64,000 nucleotides of DNA from Niastella yeongjuensis (GCF_900110245.1 NZ_FOCZ01000004.1:186001-250000), one strand, 5' to 3'; shown: positions 29,301 through 38,357, counted from the stretch's first letter. A program made the numbers and translations. Notes: a model not told the origin generated them from the letters alone.

Positions 29301-30786
29301 AATTATCATAATAGGTATGGGTAAGCAGGGTAAATGCAGCGCCGGCAGGAATGGGATCGTTGTTTATTAACGTTCCATCGATCATGGTGCCGGGAGAAGA
29401 ACCACCCGTTTGTCCTGAAAATAATATCTGAGCACTGAATTGAGGGCCGGCTTCAAAACCATCCACCAGGGCAATACTGTTGATGGCCTGTTTATCACCA
29501 CTAACCGGGGATGGTTCACCGGCATTCGGCAATACCAGGTCGTTCACCAGGGCGGGAGTAGTTCCGCCACCTGTATTCGCTGGTGTGTTAACCAATGCCT
29601 GCAATGCGACAGCTGTTCCTGTATAAACTATAAGCCCTGTAATTACAGGCCGGTTCAAGCCGTCGTACAGGGTAGTGAGCCATTGGTCATTCTTTTTCAA
29701 ATTAGCATCCTGGGTAAATACCAGCCGGTCCCTTACATCGTAGATCATTTGCACGGGTTTCGCTCCGGGCACCTGTTTCATGGTCAGCCGATCGCGCTGG
29801 TCATACTCATAGCGAAAACATTGCTCCTTTAAGATATCTCCATTCAACGACGTTATGTTCCAGCCATTTTGCATTAACAACACAACACCTTGCGGCTGTA
29901 TTACGGCCCTTAAAAGGTTCCCATCATCATAGATATAATAGGTGCATAACCAATTGGTATGCCCGCTCCCACTGCCATCATCGGCCAGGGCTGTATGCTG
30001 CACTTTTTTAAGGACCACCAGGCCTTCCTTATCTTTAAATTCAATAACCTGTTTACCTTGTTCGTCGACTGTTATGCTTTTATACAATTCCCCGGCAGCA
30101 TACACACCATTGGTGCCAATGGCGCCAAAATCGTTGAGTACGTCTGTTATTGTCCAGATCCTTACTTCATCCGTTGAGGTGTTCAAAAAATACTTTGCTT
30201 TTACTGACCGGCGGTCATTTTCATTGGTCTGGGCGTAAGTGCCAGTCCAACTATCACCTGGCGCAAACGACTCCGTTATGCGGTTAAACGGAGAGCTTTC
30301 ATAATTAATTTGTCCATAGTAAAAGGTTTCGCCCGGGTATTGGACCGCTCCAAAAGCTGCCTGTTGCTGATAGGGATCCAATTTGAACAATCCATCGTTT
30401 ATGGAATTCAAACCACTGGTATTATTAGCCGCAAAGGGCAGGTACTTATACACCTCCCTGCCCAATTCATCATACTTTACAGGGCTTATCAGATCAACAG
30501 GATTGTTGCCATTTGCACTTGATAAAGAACCCTGTTTTAATACCGATTGCAGGGGCCGGCCTAATCCGTCAACATATTGAGTCGTTTGTTTCACGGCTTT
30601 TAGCGGTCTTGCAACCAAAGTTCCGGGATCAGTTTCCGGGGCGTTAGCCTCCCAGCTTCGAACATAGTTCGCTTTCATCCCTGCGCTATAGATATCCTGA
30701 AGGGGCTGGGGTTGTTGCGCACAGGCGCCCACAGACCACAATATAAAAGCTATATAAACAGTCAGCCTGGTTGTTAACCTGGTCAT
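26314..30786 (-). CDS. RHS repeat polymorphic-toxin-like secreted protein with glycine-zipper C-terminus
   Basis: 1490 aa with a signal peptide (about 1-23, C-A-Q-Q). Residues 30-170 resemble DUF6443 (N-Y-V-R-S-W-E-A, then Y-V-D-G-L-G-R-P-L-Q-S-V). The body contains RHS/YD repeats such as Y-D-D-L-G-R-I and Y-D-Y-D-P-N-G-N-L. The RHS-associated core ends near residue 1276 (F-Y-R-T-L-D-P-Q-I-G-R-F-L-Q-I-D-P to N-N-P-I-L-H-A-D-P-L-G-D). The final 214 residues are a variable tip: a G-P-H-V-G-M-T-E-P-H-L-N-I-N-P-K block (about 1340-1355), then a glycine zipper at about 1425-1477. RHS shells enclose C-terminal toxins; a membrane-inserting tip is plausible here. Followed immediately by a small probable immunity gene. 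Confidence 0.9.
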   Translation of the reverse strand: MTRLTTRLTVYIAFILWSVGACAQQPQPLQDIYSAGMKANYVRSWEANAPETDPGTLVARPLKAVKQTTQYVDGLGRPLQSVLKQGSLSSANGNNPVDLISPVKYDELGREVYKYLPFAANNTSGLNSINDGLFKLDPYQQQAAFGAVQYPGETFYYGQINYESSPFNRITESFAPGDSWTGTYAQTNENDRRSVKAKYFLNTSTDEVRIWTITDVLNDFGAIGTNGVYAAGELYKSITVDEQGKQVIEFKDKEGLVVLKKVQHTALADDGSGSGHTNWLCTYYIYDDGNLLRAVIQPQGVVLLMQNGWNITSLNGDILKEQCFRYEYDQRDRLTMKQVPGAKPVQMIYDVRDRLVFTQDANLKKNDQWLTTLYDGLNRPVITGLIVYTGTAVALQALVNTPANTGGGTTPALVNDLVLPNAGEPSPVSGDKQAINSIALVDGFEAGPQFSAQILFSGQTGGSSPGTMIDGTLINNDPIPAGAAFTLLTHTYYDNYDGIYTNFSTTDLVHGYEPYLDAGASDFPDPVTQGASLTGLVTWTKVKVLGEDKYITSCNLYDEKGRVIQVQTMNYTGAMDIVTNQFSFSGQLLRSHIKHQKSGGDGEHYDLATKYSYDDLGRIMAVEKNLNNTGWKAVATMAYNALGQVITKKLSPAFNNNAGIETLTYDYNIRGWMLGANRDYAKSTSNTTHYFGFDLGYDKPAIGSLGNYAAAQYSGNIAGTVWKSKGDGQVRKYDFTYDNVNRLTGANFTQFNSGFNVNAGIDFSVSNLTYDANGNILTQTQKGLKVSSSDYIDQLHYTYLPNSNRLQNVVDDKNDAQTKLGDFRTSQDYINILGGTKTAAATDYDYDPNGNLTVDQNKDITAITYNHLNLPQTITIKNKGSIDYTYDATGNKLKKTVHETGKPDKTTLYLFGTYENDVLQFLPQEEGRIRPVRDENGNFVSFTWDYFLKDHLDNVRMVLTEQKDQHNYIATMESGARTQENQLFDNLDVSQYPASTAGFPGGGAEDSNETVAYVNGNIQKKGPGIVLKVMAGDVVDIGVRSLYHDNPGTKPTVDLFNDILASLAGGIVSTSGVAKGTLADLSDPVNSPLKGALTGFRQDNNNDILNKPKAYLNWILVDEQFGYVNTFPQSGAKPVGAAETVNPLVQSGIDITKNGYLYIYVSNETENWDVFFDDLSVTHHTGPLLEETHYYPFGLTMAGISSKALMPNYAENKKQFNGIEHTTDLDINQYDAFYRTLDPQIGRFLQIDPKIESAEAWSPYTAMLNNPILHADPLGDSSVPWPARVANAVGNTAKGFSFGLNQRFQLEPPITSTVTGIRDMMGSINKSGKIRAQSVIRVDGPHVGMTEPHLNINPKVTGVPDPHIKLTPGQFGALKTTGQVLEGINKVAVPLALAADGMQLGNAIAKDVDEHKSGDNTIVASSKIAGGWTGAWLGAKGGGAIGAGFGSFGGPVGTAVGGFFGAIIGGIGGSFIGSSAGEAAGQKIVELKNE

Positions 30787-30802
30787 ATTTATTAGGATAA
30801 TG

Positions 30803-31144
30803 TTAGTTATTAAATAACAGGTTTAGCTTTTTGCGGCGATAAAGGATCATCTGATCCGGTGTCAATACCGCACGATATAATGAGTCCCTTGTATTTTCTG
30901 TTATTTGCAGAAAATAAGTGATCGGGTCGCCCTCACTGTTGGCATATTGCTTCCAATACTGCATTTTCCGCGTATGGATGCGCATATTGATGATATAGAT
31001 ACTATCCCGTTGTTGGGTGGTAAGACCAAGCGTATCCATCATCCGCCTGGCTATTTTTTGAGACCGTTGTTCACCAACATCCGATTGCGCGAACGTTTTC
31101 CTGCTACTTACAATAAAGAAGAATGCAATAAGAATATATTTCAT
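30803..31144 (-). CDS. Small exported helical protein of the RHS operon
   Basis: 113 aa from ATG 31144 (M-K-Y-I-L-I-A-F-F-F); an earlier in-frame ATG at 31171 would overlap the end of the RHS-like gene. Signal peptide ends T-F-A-Q. The mature part is charged and helical with Q-K-I-A-R-R-M-M-D-T-L-G-L-T-T-Q-Q-R-D-S-I and L-T-P-D-Q-M, resembling small periplasmic Spy/DUF-type helical proteins of Bacteroidota. Lies 8 bp after 31153 and 16 bp before the 30786 start, so tightly within the operon. Possibly a periplasmic chaperone for the RHS proteins (inference). Confidence 0.7.
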   Translation of the reverse strand: MKYILIAFFFIVSSRKTFAQSDVGEQRSQKIARRMMDTLGLTTQQRDSIYIINMRIHTRKMQYWKQYANSEGDPITYFLQITENTRDSLYRAVLTPDQMILYRRKKLNLLFNN

Positions 31145-31152
31145 AAAATCAT

Positions 31153-34100
31153 TTAATTGACAATTGGACATCCGAGCGGCGAAGTAGTTATTTCCTCCAA
31201 TGCCCCTGATGTTGTACCATCACTGAATTCATAGCCATAATAACATTGCCACACATGTACATCTATCTGTATTTTTTCGTAATACACCTTTCTACCAACT
31301 TCACATTGATTATTTATGCATTTGTGATCAATCCCATAGCAATTTCCGGTATTACATACGGGGCAAGCGGTTGTATTGGTAGCTATTACTATCCAGCGTT
31401 TACCTTGATTTGAACAGGGGTTCTTATCTTCCTGTTCCTGTTCCTGCTCCCCACTGTTAATCCCATTCGTATTCTTACACCGCACCGGAGTAGTTGTATT
31501 TTGCCAGTCGGGCTGCGGAGTACAATTACCACCTGGCACATTCACCCACTGGGTAGTATTATATAAAGGGCTATTGGGATTTCCATCTTTTTCCTCTGCC
31601 TGCATACAATAGGTAGTATGAATGTTATCACTGCAAGGTGTACAACGCGTTGCACCGGTGCGTTGCCATAAAGGAACCCTGGTTGGATAAATCTGGTATT
31701 GATAGTCATATTGTTTTAGAATATTCTTATCCTCATCCCGCACGCGCAACAACCGGTTTAATCCATCGTACTCGTAATTTGTGATCTTATTACGGCCATC
31801 ACATTGGCTGGTCATGCCGATCATGGGCGCGTAGGCATAGGTAGTCATTAATGACCCTGCCGGATAAAGCCTTAATTCATCTATTAATCCACCATTACCC
31901 GGAATAACAACCTGTGTTACGCCAGAAACCTTATGCTCGAAATACGTCCAGCCGTTTATTGTTTTTCCCCGCACAACATTTACTTGTGTACCAGAAATAT
32001 TAAAAGCTGCGTTCTGGGTATTCCAGTACGAAACAATATAGGTAGCATTCTGATCAAGGCCGCTTTTGGTGATGGCCCCATTTGACAAATCGTAACTTTT
32101 ATTGCCCGTAATACTGCCGGATGTATTCCGTTGGCTGCCGGAAACCGCCCAGCCACCCGTGCCATCACTTTCAAAACCGGTGTAGGCAATCTCAGCAGTG
32201 GAAGCATTGACCGCTTCGGCGACCGGGTAACGATTTTGATAATCCCAGATATATGAATTTGTTTCCCCGGCTGCTTTTCTTTGTTCCAGTATATTCCCTG
32301 CAGCATTATAATTCAATACTTCATAACGCTTTTCAAAGGGATAATTTAACTTACTGATATTTACCGTTGCCAGATGAGGAACTCCATTAGCGGGGTTCAC
32401 CCTGTACAAATTCACCAGATCCTCTGTTTGTTTACCATCCCTGATGGTTATTTGTTCCACAGGCACATCGATCATATTTTTGTTTACGAGGCTGTTGATG
32501 CCCTCCCAGTCGGCGACAGTGGCGCCCGCATTGTTCAAATGGGTGGGATTCTCATTGATCACATCCTGCGGATATTTTGCCATTTTTGTCAGCGTACCAC
32601 CTTTACTGGTATAGGTAGTCACCTGGGTAGGCAACTGGTGCATGGTGTTATCATATTTATTCTCCTGAATGGTGGTAAGTGACAGGTTCCCATTTTCATC
32701 AAACTCTTTGGTAGTGATCTTATCATTGTACACCCATTCTGAACGAAATTCATAACTTAAACAGGTTACATTTTGAAAATCGGACAAACTTCCCGTGGTG
32801 GAATTACAGGAGGAGCATAAACTAGCGCCCGCACCTGTAGCCACTAAAGAAAAAAAGGTTTTGGAACGGCGCAGGCGTGGATCGTATATCCAGTTGTTAT
32901 TTACCTGCTTAATTAAAACCCGGTTACCATTGATCATTTTATAATAATTGGTGAGGGCCTCCTTACCATTTATGCCAACACTCGTATTGGACAAAGGGCC
33001 ATTCATGATCTGGTCGCCCGATATCAAATTGGCATTAACATCCTGTTCAACCCAATATTGATGTTCGATCAAGCCATTGGAAAGATCAGCTTTATCCGAT
33101 TCCAATACGGTTGGATAATAAATATGCTTCCCATCGTAAGAAAAGAGATCATAAAAACTTCCCGAGTTAAATCGTACATAACTGCATTCATTATAAACAC
33201 AGGAGCCCAAACCACCACCAGAAACCAGCACATGGTTTGTATAATTGGTCTTGTTATAAGGGAATTGATTATAGGCAATCCCACAGGACTTAGTAGGTTC
33301 TCCCAGGGTTGTATAAAAAAAGTTTTTCTCCGTTGCAGGACCAACATTATTAACTGAAACGATCTTTTTAACCCTGACACCAGGGATCTCCCTGTTAATT
33401 ATTACCGGAGCATCGTAATAATGTAACTCTGAATGGGAATTAACCTGGCTGAAATGAGTAATCCTGAACTGATAACTTTTTCCGGCTTTCAATTGAACAT
33501 CTTCCTTTAAAAAAGGAACATTTAAATCAACACGTTCATCTATTATTGCATTACCATCCTCCAGTAACACAAATTTTATGTAGTAATATTTTGAATCCTC
33601 CGGATACACTTCTATTCCGTCCTTAGGATGGCAGATAACCGATACCGAGCCGATGTGGTCATTGTTTACAACGACCACATTCGAATACTGATCTTCGCTA
33701 CTTCTCTTAAATATATCACCACCTTCCCCGTCAAATCTTAAATAGGCATTGGGTTTAATTTCATCCGGTGGAAATCTATTATCGCTGAGAATAAGATGAG
33801 GTTCGTAGGTGATCTGGTCGTACCCGCCTGTAGGGTAGGTTAGTTTTTGCAGCATGCCCATTTGGGAATATTGCCAGGCTGGGCTGCGATCGCCAAAACC
33901 ATACGATTGAAAAAGATTTACCCATTGCTGGTCAACGGGTTTGGAGATCATGGTAGGATTGAACTTACCATTATAAAAACCCATGTAATCCTGCGAGTAC
34001 GACAGGCGGGGTGGCAAACTGGAGATGGAACCATAATCAAAACTATATTCTTTTGATGGACTACTGGTAACCTCATCAGGCGTTTGCACAACCTTCATCA

Positions 34101-35142
34101 AAAAAAGCCTTTTATCGATAGCGTCTGTACTACTTTTATTACTATAATCATATATAAAGGAATACGCTTTTATTGCTTTTGGGGCAGTGGCATCGTAGAT
34201 CACCATTTTACTCAGGCATTTATCCCCGCGCAGATCCTGCCTGTCGTCATATAACAATTTGATCAAACCGCCGGAGTTTGAGCTTATTTCTACCGGATAT
34301 ACTCCGTCATTAGTGTTCACGGTTTCACAGGAAACAAATCGTTGTGTCGGCTGATCACAGGCGCTCCCTATAGTGTTTAACCCGTTAAACGATTGATTTA
34401 TTCCCGACTCATAAATAACATGGCAGTTTGCGTATTTGATCGATATCACATCGTCATCAGGATGAACGATCCTGGTGAGGAACCAGGCATTTTTGTACAT
34501 ATTTCTGTCGAACTGGTTACCCGAACAGTTATTTACAGACCGGGACGTTTCAACTGCGTCAAAAAAGTATTGGACCCCATCAGGTGCAGTTACTTCAAAA
34601 GACCCATATCCATTATTTGTTATAAGCAGGTTATTCTGTTCTAATTTTTGAATCTGTTCGTTATCGTCAATAAAAAACTGTCCGGAATAACCCATAAAAC
34701 TAAATGTAAAGATATCGGCCTGGGTATCATACCCATCCTGGATGGCTGCATTTACAAAATTAGTAGCCGTGCAGCCTTTTGTTGATGGAAAATCTGCCGG
34801 GACCTGGAGTTTGTTTGTATAATCATCAGCTTTTCCCAGGATCATTCTATTGATCATACCGCCTGCATTGAGGAGCCATCCCAGGCCCTCCCTGGAAGCA
34901 ACGGCGTCGATCTTTAAACCGCTGGCAGAATAACTTAAACTTACCGGCAACTTCAAATGCGGGGTCGTTAAAGTATACAAGGGAATTTCGGTACGCAACT
35001 CACCCGTTACCAGGTTTGGAACAGCCAGTCCGGCCCTTCCTAATTCAGCAGCTGTAGGAGACGGCGGAATGATCTTTGCAATATTTTGAGCCGAAACAAT
35101 GTTACAAATCAGAAATACGCCAAGAAATAGTATTTTTCTCAT
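31153..35142 (-). CDS. Large RHS/YD-repeat-like secreted protein with cysteine-rich C-terminus
   Basis: 1329 aa with a signal peptide (residues 1-18, V-S-A-Q). The N-terminal ~100 residues (P-P-S-P-T-A-A-E-L-G-R-A-G, then E-I-P-L-Y-T-L and L-S-Y-S-A-S-G-L-K-I-D, G-L-G-W) are the conserved opening of Bacteroidota RHS/SpvB-like proteins. YD-type repeats appear late (N-Y-E-Y-D-G-L-N-R-L-L-R-V-R-D). The last ~180 residues hold many cysteines (C-T-P-C, C-P-V-C, C-Y-G-I-D-H-K-C) and a segment like the DUF5977 repeat. No RHS core or toxin tip, so it likely acts as a partner shell or surface filament for the 1490-aa RHS protein encoded downstream. Confidence 0.85.
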   Translation of the reverse strand: MRKILFLGVFLICNIVSAQNIAKIIPPSPTAAELGRAGLAVPNLVTGELRTEIPLYTLTTPHLKLPVSLSYSASGLKIDAVASREGLGWLLNAGGMINRMILGKADDYTNKLQVPADFPSTKGCTATNFVNAAIQDGYDTQADIFTFSFMGYSGQFFIDDNEQIQKLEQNNLLITNNGYGSFEVTAPDGVQYFFDAVETSRSVNNCSGNQFDRNMYKNAWFLTRIVHPDDDVISIKYANCHVIYESGINQSFNGLNTIGSACDQPTQRFVSCETVNTNDGVYPVEISSNSGGLIKLLYDDRQDLRGDKCLSKMVIYDATAPKAIKAYSFIYDYSNKSSTDAIDKRLFLMKVVQTPDEVTSSPSKEYSFDYGSISSLPPRLSYSQDYMGFYNGKFNPTMISKPVDQQWVNLFQSYGFGDRSPAWQYSQMGMLQKLTYPTGGYDQITYEPHLILSDNRFPPDEIKPNAYLRFDGEGGDIFKRSSEDQYSNVVVVNNDHIGSVSVICHPKDGIEVYPEDSKYYYIKFVLLEDGNAIIDERVDLNVPFLKEDVQLKAGKSYQFRITHFSQVNSHSELHYYDAPVIINREIPGVRVKKIVSVNNVGPATEKNFFYTTLGEPTKSCGIAYNQFPYNKTNYTNHVLVSGGGLGSCVYNECSYVRFNSGSFYDLFSYDGKHIYYPTVLESDKADLSNGLIEHQYWVEQDVNANLISGDQIMNGPLSNTSVGINGKEALTNYYKMINGNRVLIKQVNNNWIYDPRLRRSKTFFSLVATGAGASLCSSCNSTTGSLSDFQNVTCLSYEFRSEWVYNDKITTKEFDENGNLSLTTIQENKYDNTMHQLPTQVTTYTSKGGTLTKMAKYPQDVINENPTHLNNAGATVADWEGINSLVNKNMIDVPVEQITIRDGKQTEDLVNLYRVNPANGVPHLATVNISKLNYPFEKRYEVLNYNAAGNILEQRKAAGETNSYIWDYQNRYPVAEAVNASTAEIAYTGFESDGTGGWAVSGSQRNTSGSITGNKSYDLSNGAITKSGLDQNATYIVSYWNTQNAAFNISGTQVNVVRGKTINGWTYFEHKVSGVTQVVIPGNGGLIDELRLYPAGSLMTTYAYAPMIGMTSQCDGRNKITNYEYDGLNRLLRVRDEDKNILKQYDYQYQIYPTRVPLWQRTGATRCTPCSDNIHTTYCMQAEEKDGNPNSPLYNTTQWVNVPGGNCTPQPDWQNTTTPVRCKNTNGINSGEQEQEQEDKNPCSNQGKRWIVIATNTTACPVCNTGNCYGIDHKCINNQCEVGRKVYYEKIQIDVHVWQCYYGYEFSDGTTSGALEEITTSPLGCPIVN

Positions 35143-35221
35143 AATCGATATCTATACGTATGTATGTGTGTGCTGTTGCTTAATGTCCAAAGCAATTTCC
35201 GTTTCCTTATATAGGGGAATA

Positions 35222-36103
35222 TCATTTTCCTTTTTCTTCCAATAATTTTACTTTTTCTTCAAGCGCCAATATCTTTTTATTTTGCTCAATTGCATACAAG
35301 GTCAATTCTTCAATCTTCTTCAACAAAAGAGCCTGATTCTCAACAAGACTGACACCTTCTTTTTTAACAGTTTCTGCTGACGGAACTTCTGGCAGGTGAT
35401 GATTTTGTATCAGGTAGCTTTCCACATCAGGAAGGGTACGCAACTTGTAGGTGGGATCAAATACATAGTCTGACCAGCTAATCGTGGTATCATTAACTTT
35501 ATATCCTTTTGCATTAACAGTTCCATCAACTTGCAGTTTATAGGTATCACCAGGAACTATACTTCCAATGGCCACATTACCATTGTCTCCAAGTGTCATT
35601 ACTCTTCCCCAGTTAACATTTGTTCCATACCCCCAGAACGAAAGGCCATTACCGTATCCGTCCTTCATATTATAAATAGCCCAATCCATATTCTGACCTT
35701 CATTGGTCTTACCCGGATGTCTTAACATCAGGGTGCCGCCGATATTATCATTATCATAACTGGATTGAATATATACTCTGCCCCCATTTGCCTTCAATTG
35801 TATATTGGCACCTGCTGTTTTATTTTCGATTTGAAAATCAGTTCCCTGATCAAGGCCCATCCATAGATTCTGAATACCGTTTCTATAAAAAGATAACATT
35901 TGCGGAGCCGAAGCAGTCGAACTTTTGAAAGTAAGGATGTTTCCATCATTAGACTCAATTAATGCTTTACCTGAAACGTGCAACTTTTCGGTGGGGGAAC
36001 TTGTTCCTATGCCTACGCCAGTACCCTTTACATATAATTGGGCGAGTGATACGGTATGGAATAAAAACGTTCCCAGTAGGGTTACTACAACTGTTTTAAA
36101 CAT
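35222..36103 (-). CDS. Tail-fibre-like exported protein with C-terminal coiled coil
   Basis: 293 aa from ATG 36103 (M-F-K-T-V-V-V), chosen because the signal peptide starts there; the frame extends to 36169. Residues 20-170 contain the G-I-G-T-S-S-P-T-E-K-L-H-V-S-G motif of beta-rich tail-fibre or surface proteins and a second copy-like stretch V-A-I-G ... Y-K-L-Q-V-D-G-T. The C-terminus carries V-E-S-Y-L-I-Q-N-H-H-L-P-E-V-P-S-A and a coiled coil (V-E-N-Q-A-L-L-L-K-K-I-E-E-L-T-L-Y) typical of the Bacteroidota S74-like chaperone region. It opens the minus-strand RHS operon, 80 bp upstream of the 1329-aa protein, and may be a surface filament or receptor-binding part. Confidence 0.82.
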   Translation of the reverse strand: MFKTVVVTLLGTFLFHTVSLAQLYVKGTGVGIGTSSPTEKLHVSGKALIESNDGNILTFKSSTASAPQMLSFYRNGIQNLWMGLDQGTDFQIENKTAGANIQLKANGGRVYIQSSYDNDNIGGTLMLRHPGKTNEGQNMDWAIYNMKDGYGNGLSFWGYGTNVNWGRVMTLGDNGNVAIGSIVPGDTYKLQVDGTVNAKGYKVNDTTISWSDYVFDPTYKLRTLPDVESYLIQNHHLPEVPSAETVKKEGVSLVENQALLLKKIEELTLYAIEQNKKILALEEKVKLLEEKGK

Positions 36104-37205
36104 ATATTTATATATTATTATTAAAAAGAACATAAATACCCCTTGATAATGGAATATACAGACAAGCAATATTGTTATGACACCAGCAACATGATTAATG
36201 CCAATGCAATGTATTTACAGATCAATACTGGTCAATACGAGAAATCTATGCTATATAGTGTCTGTGAAAAAAACTTACGTACATCTGACATTGGAGAATC
36301 GAATCAATTTTGAGGGACAAATAATTAGCTTTTTTGTATGGTAACCAGTAAGGACACTGATTCCTTTTTTAAGCGTTTCCATGTCATTTGATTTTGGGGG
36401 TACGCGAATATATATTACATTTAGTATTAAAAGACAAATCAGTTTGTCACAATCGAAAATTTAATTTCTCTATTGATATAGCAACAGTGGCGATCTGGTG
36501 TTGGATGTGCCACAATTAAGCCCAGAAGTTAGTACCAGTGAGTTCCAAAATCAAATGACAGCTATCATAAATCAAAGCAGGCTTCCCTATTCAGTATTAA
36601 AGGGTCAATAATTCAACTTGCGGACCCAATAATTTGCCTTGAGGGGCTCCTGCGCTCTTTTTTTGACGTCTTATTCTAATTATTTCATAGCATAAGTTTG
36701 CAATAGCCCCCATATTCAGTTTTACAGCCATCATAAATCAAATTGAACCTTCAATAATTCGAATGGTAGCCTCCATAAATTGGTTGAAGGCTAATATAAA
36801 TTTTTTGGAGTTACCATAATTCTTATGACAGCTTCCATAAATCGAATGACAGCCTCCATAAATCGCATAATGGCTTCCGTGAATTTATTTTAATCGAAAA
36901 AAAAATCAATTGCCACTTGCGCATTGCACATTGTGAGTTGCGCATTGCTCATTATGACTCTCCAATACACCATTGGCAGTATCGAATAGCCCATTAGGTG
37001 AATTAATGTGCTTATTGTCACATCGGACAAGACAAAGACGCGAAATCATAATTTATTCCGTCATTCAATGAGCTGATGTTGTCATCCAATTTTCTGAAGC
37101 TGTCAAAAAATATTCAAAGCAGGTTTCCAGGCCAAGTGACCACTTATTTATGCTTCCCGGACTTCGTTTATTCCGGTTCGTTGGGAATTTATGAAGTTTT
37201 AATCA
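36104..37205. other. 1.1 kb gene-free tract with degenerate repeats
   Basis: Divides the RHS operon from the methyltransferase gene. Besides the repeat cluster at 36555-36896, the right part repeats gcgcattg (36918-36952). A 54-codon plus-strand frame at 36149-36313 has no recognisable content. Both flanking genes are on the minus strand, so the left part should contain the RHS operon promoter; I find no confident -7/-33 pair. Confidence 0.5.
36555..36896. repeat. Degenerate repeats with core cagcntccataaatcg
   Basis: At least six related units: near 36555 (gacagctatcataaatcaaa), 36724 (acagccatcataaatcaaa), 36764 (tggtagcctccataaattgg), 36827 (gacagcttccataaatcgaa), 36848 (acagcctccataaatcgca) and 36871 (tggcttccgtgaatt). 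The last three are almost contiguous with a period of about 21 bp. No coding or terminator role is visible. Confidence 0.7.
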
Positions 37206-37835
37206 TTACAACAGCAATAAGCTAACTGGTGTGTTTACCTGCTGGTAAAATACCGTCATTTCATACTGCTGCCGGCAAAAGGGCAACAGCTTTTCGATAA
37301 AGGGCTTGGCCATGAGCCGCTGAGGAGTAGAAAGCAGAATAGCGGTCCCCTGGCGAATAAACCGCAGCAGTATCTCGTACAACTGATCGAATTGTTCCGG
37401 GTCGTAATTGATGTCGCTTAGCAGTAATACGTCTGTAATGAGCCCTGCAGGCAGGTAGCTCCAATCCAGCAGCTGACTGGTAACATTAGATAGCTGTAAA
37501 TGCTGTGCAGATCTGGTCATAACGGCAACTGACTCCTGCAGGTAATCGCTGACGCAAACCGTGTTGGCATAACGGGCTGCTATAAAGCCGGGCAGGCCTA
37601 GTCCGGCGGCCAGTTCCAGCACATTTTTATGCCGCACCAGTTCAGGATGCTGATGAATAAAATCGGCCATCGCCAGCGCAGCCGGCCATAGTTTGGTCCA
37701 GTGTGGAAAGGGCACCTGTGCCTGTACCTGTTTTTGTTGAAAGTAATTGTCCTGTACTTCCTGCGCATCGGGTACAAACAGCTCTATGGTATAACCTGGG
37801 CGCTCCAGGTGTTGTAGTTGCAGTGATACTGACAT
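37206..37835 (-). CDS. Class I SAM-dependent methyltransferase (METTL21/Nnt1-like)
   Basis: A 209-aa methyltransferase. Motif I V-L-E-L-A-A-G-L-G-L-P-G is at residues 72-83, and the preceding P-F-P-H-W-T-K-L-W-P-A-A-L-A-M-A (about 42-57) is the hallmark of the methyltransferase_16 group, which includes eukaryotic protein lysine methyltransferases. L-L-S-D-I-N-Y-D-P near 136 corresponds to the post-II D-x-x-Y/W motif. Likely methylates a protein side chain; the target is unknown. It is cytoplasmic, with no signal peptide, and transcribed separately from the neighbouring genes. Confidence 0.85.
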   Translation of the reverse strand: MSVSLQLQHLERPGYTIELFVPDAQEVQDNYFQQKQVQAQVPFPHWTKLWPAALAMADFIHQHPELVRHKNVLELAAGLGLPGFIAARYANTVCVSDYLQESVAVMTRSAQHLQLSNVTSQLLDWSYLPAGLITDVLLLSDINYDPEQFDQLYEILLRFIRQGTAILLSTPQRLMAKPFIEKLLPFCRQQYEMTVFYQQVNTPVSLLLL

Positions 37836-37935
37836 GAAAGTGTTAAGGGGGGGAATTAACTACCGGCAACAACTCTTTTTCGGAAATAATATTTTCCGCA
37901 CTATTGCCCATATTTTACGCCACATAGGTATTTGT

Positions 37936-38298
37936 TTATTCTGAAGCATCTTCTTCTTTAACAAAGATACGTTCGGGAAGTTTGCCAAACACAAATTCTG
38001 TTACCTGGCACAGCCACATGCGGTGATTTACCTCCCTGCCATTGTATTTCTCCATCAAATAATAAGCGCCACCAACGCTGGGATCACATTTCCCGGTCAT
38101 TACCAGCACATCTGCGCCTTCAAATGGTTCTTCTGAAATATTTAACACAACAGATGTGCCGCGTTCTGCCATTAAGTCGAGCATGGTATCGGCCCCATCA
38201 ACCATTTGCAGATCGCCGGCATTTCCACCCTGCTCAATGTATTCAGGCAGATCAATGAACCATTCATCTCCATTTTTTACGAACAGGTAAGTTTCCAT
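37936..38298 (-). CDS. Small conserved Bacteroidota protein (DUF6717-like)
   Basis: 120 aa from ATG 38298; the longer frame to 38364 would run through a terminator hairpin and is rejected. The start M-E-T-Y-L-F-V-K-N-G-D-E-W-F-I-D-L-P-E-Y and G-A-D-T-M-L-D-L-M-A resemble a family I recall as DUF6717, a small soluble acidic protein of unknown role. No signal peptide or catalytic motif. Monocistronic. Confidence 0.65.
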   Translation of the reverse strand: METYLFVKNGDEWFIDLPEYIEQGGNAGDLQMVDGADTMLDLMAERGTSVVLNISEEPFEGADVLVMTGKCDPSVGGAYYLMEKYNGREVNHRMWLCQVTEFVFGKLPERIFVKEEDASE

Positions 38299-38326
38299 AA
38301 TCAGTATTTTTTCGTACTTCAAATAT

Positions 38327-38357
38327 AAAAAAAAGGTCGTGCGTAACGACCTTTTAA
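38327..38357 (-). terminator. Terminator of the sugar dehydrogenase gene
   Basis: Stem aaaaggtcgt / acgacctttt with a five-base loop and long A/T flanks (A-run at 38325-38334), 45 bp past the stop at 38402 and just upstream of the ATG at 38298. Confidence 0.8.

Noticed and set aside
36149-36313. 54-codon plus-strand ORF upstream of the RHS operon
   Set aside because: Starts with ATG and has a plausible composition but no ribosome site, no family and lies next to a repeat tract.
36555-36896. CRISPR array
   Set aside because: Units are too divergent and spacing irregular except for the last three, and no cas genes are present.
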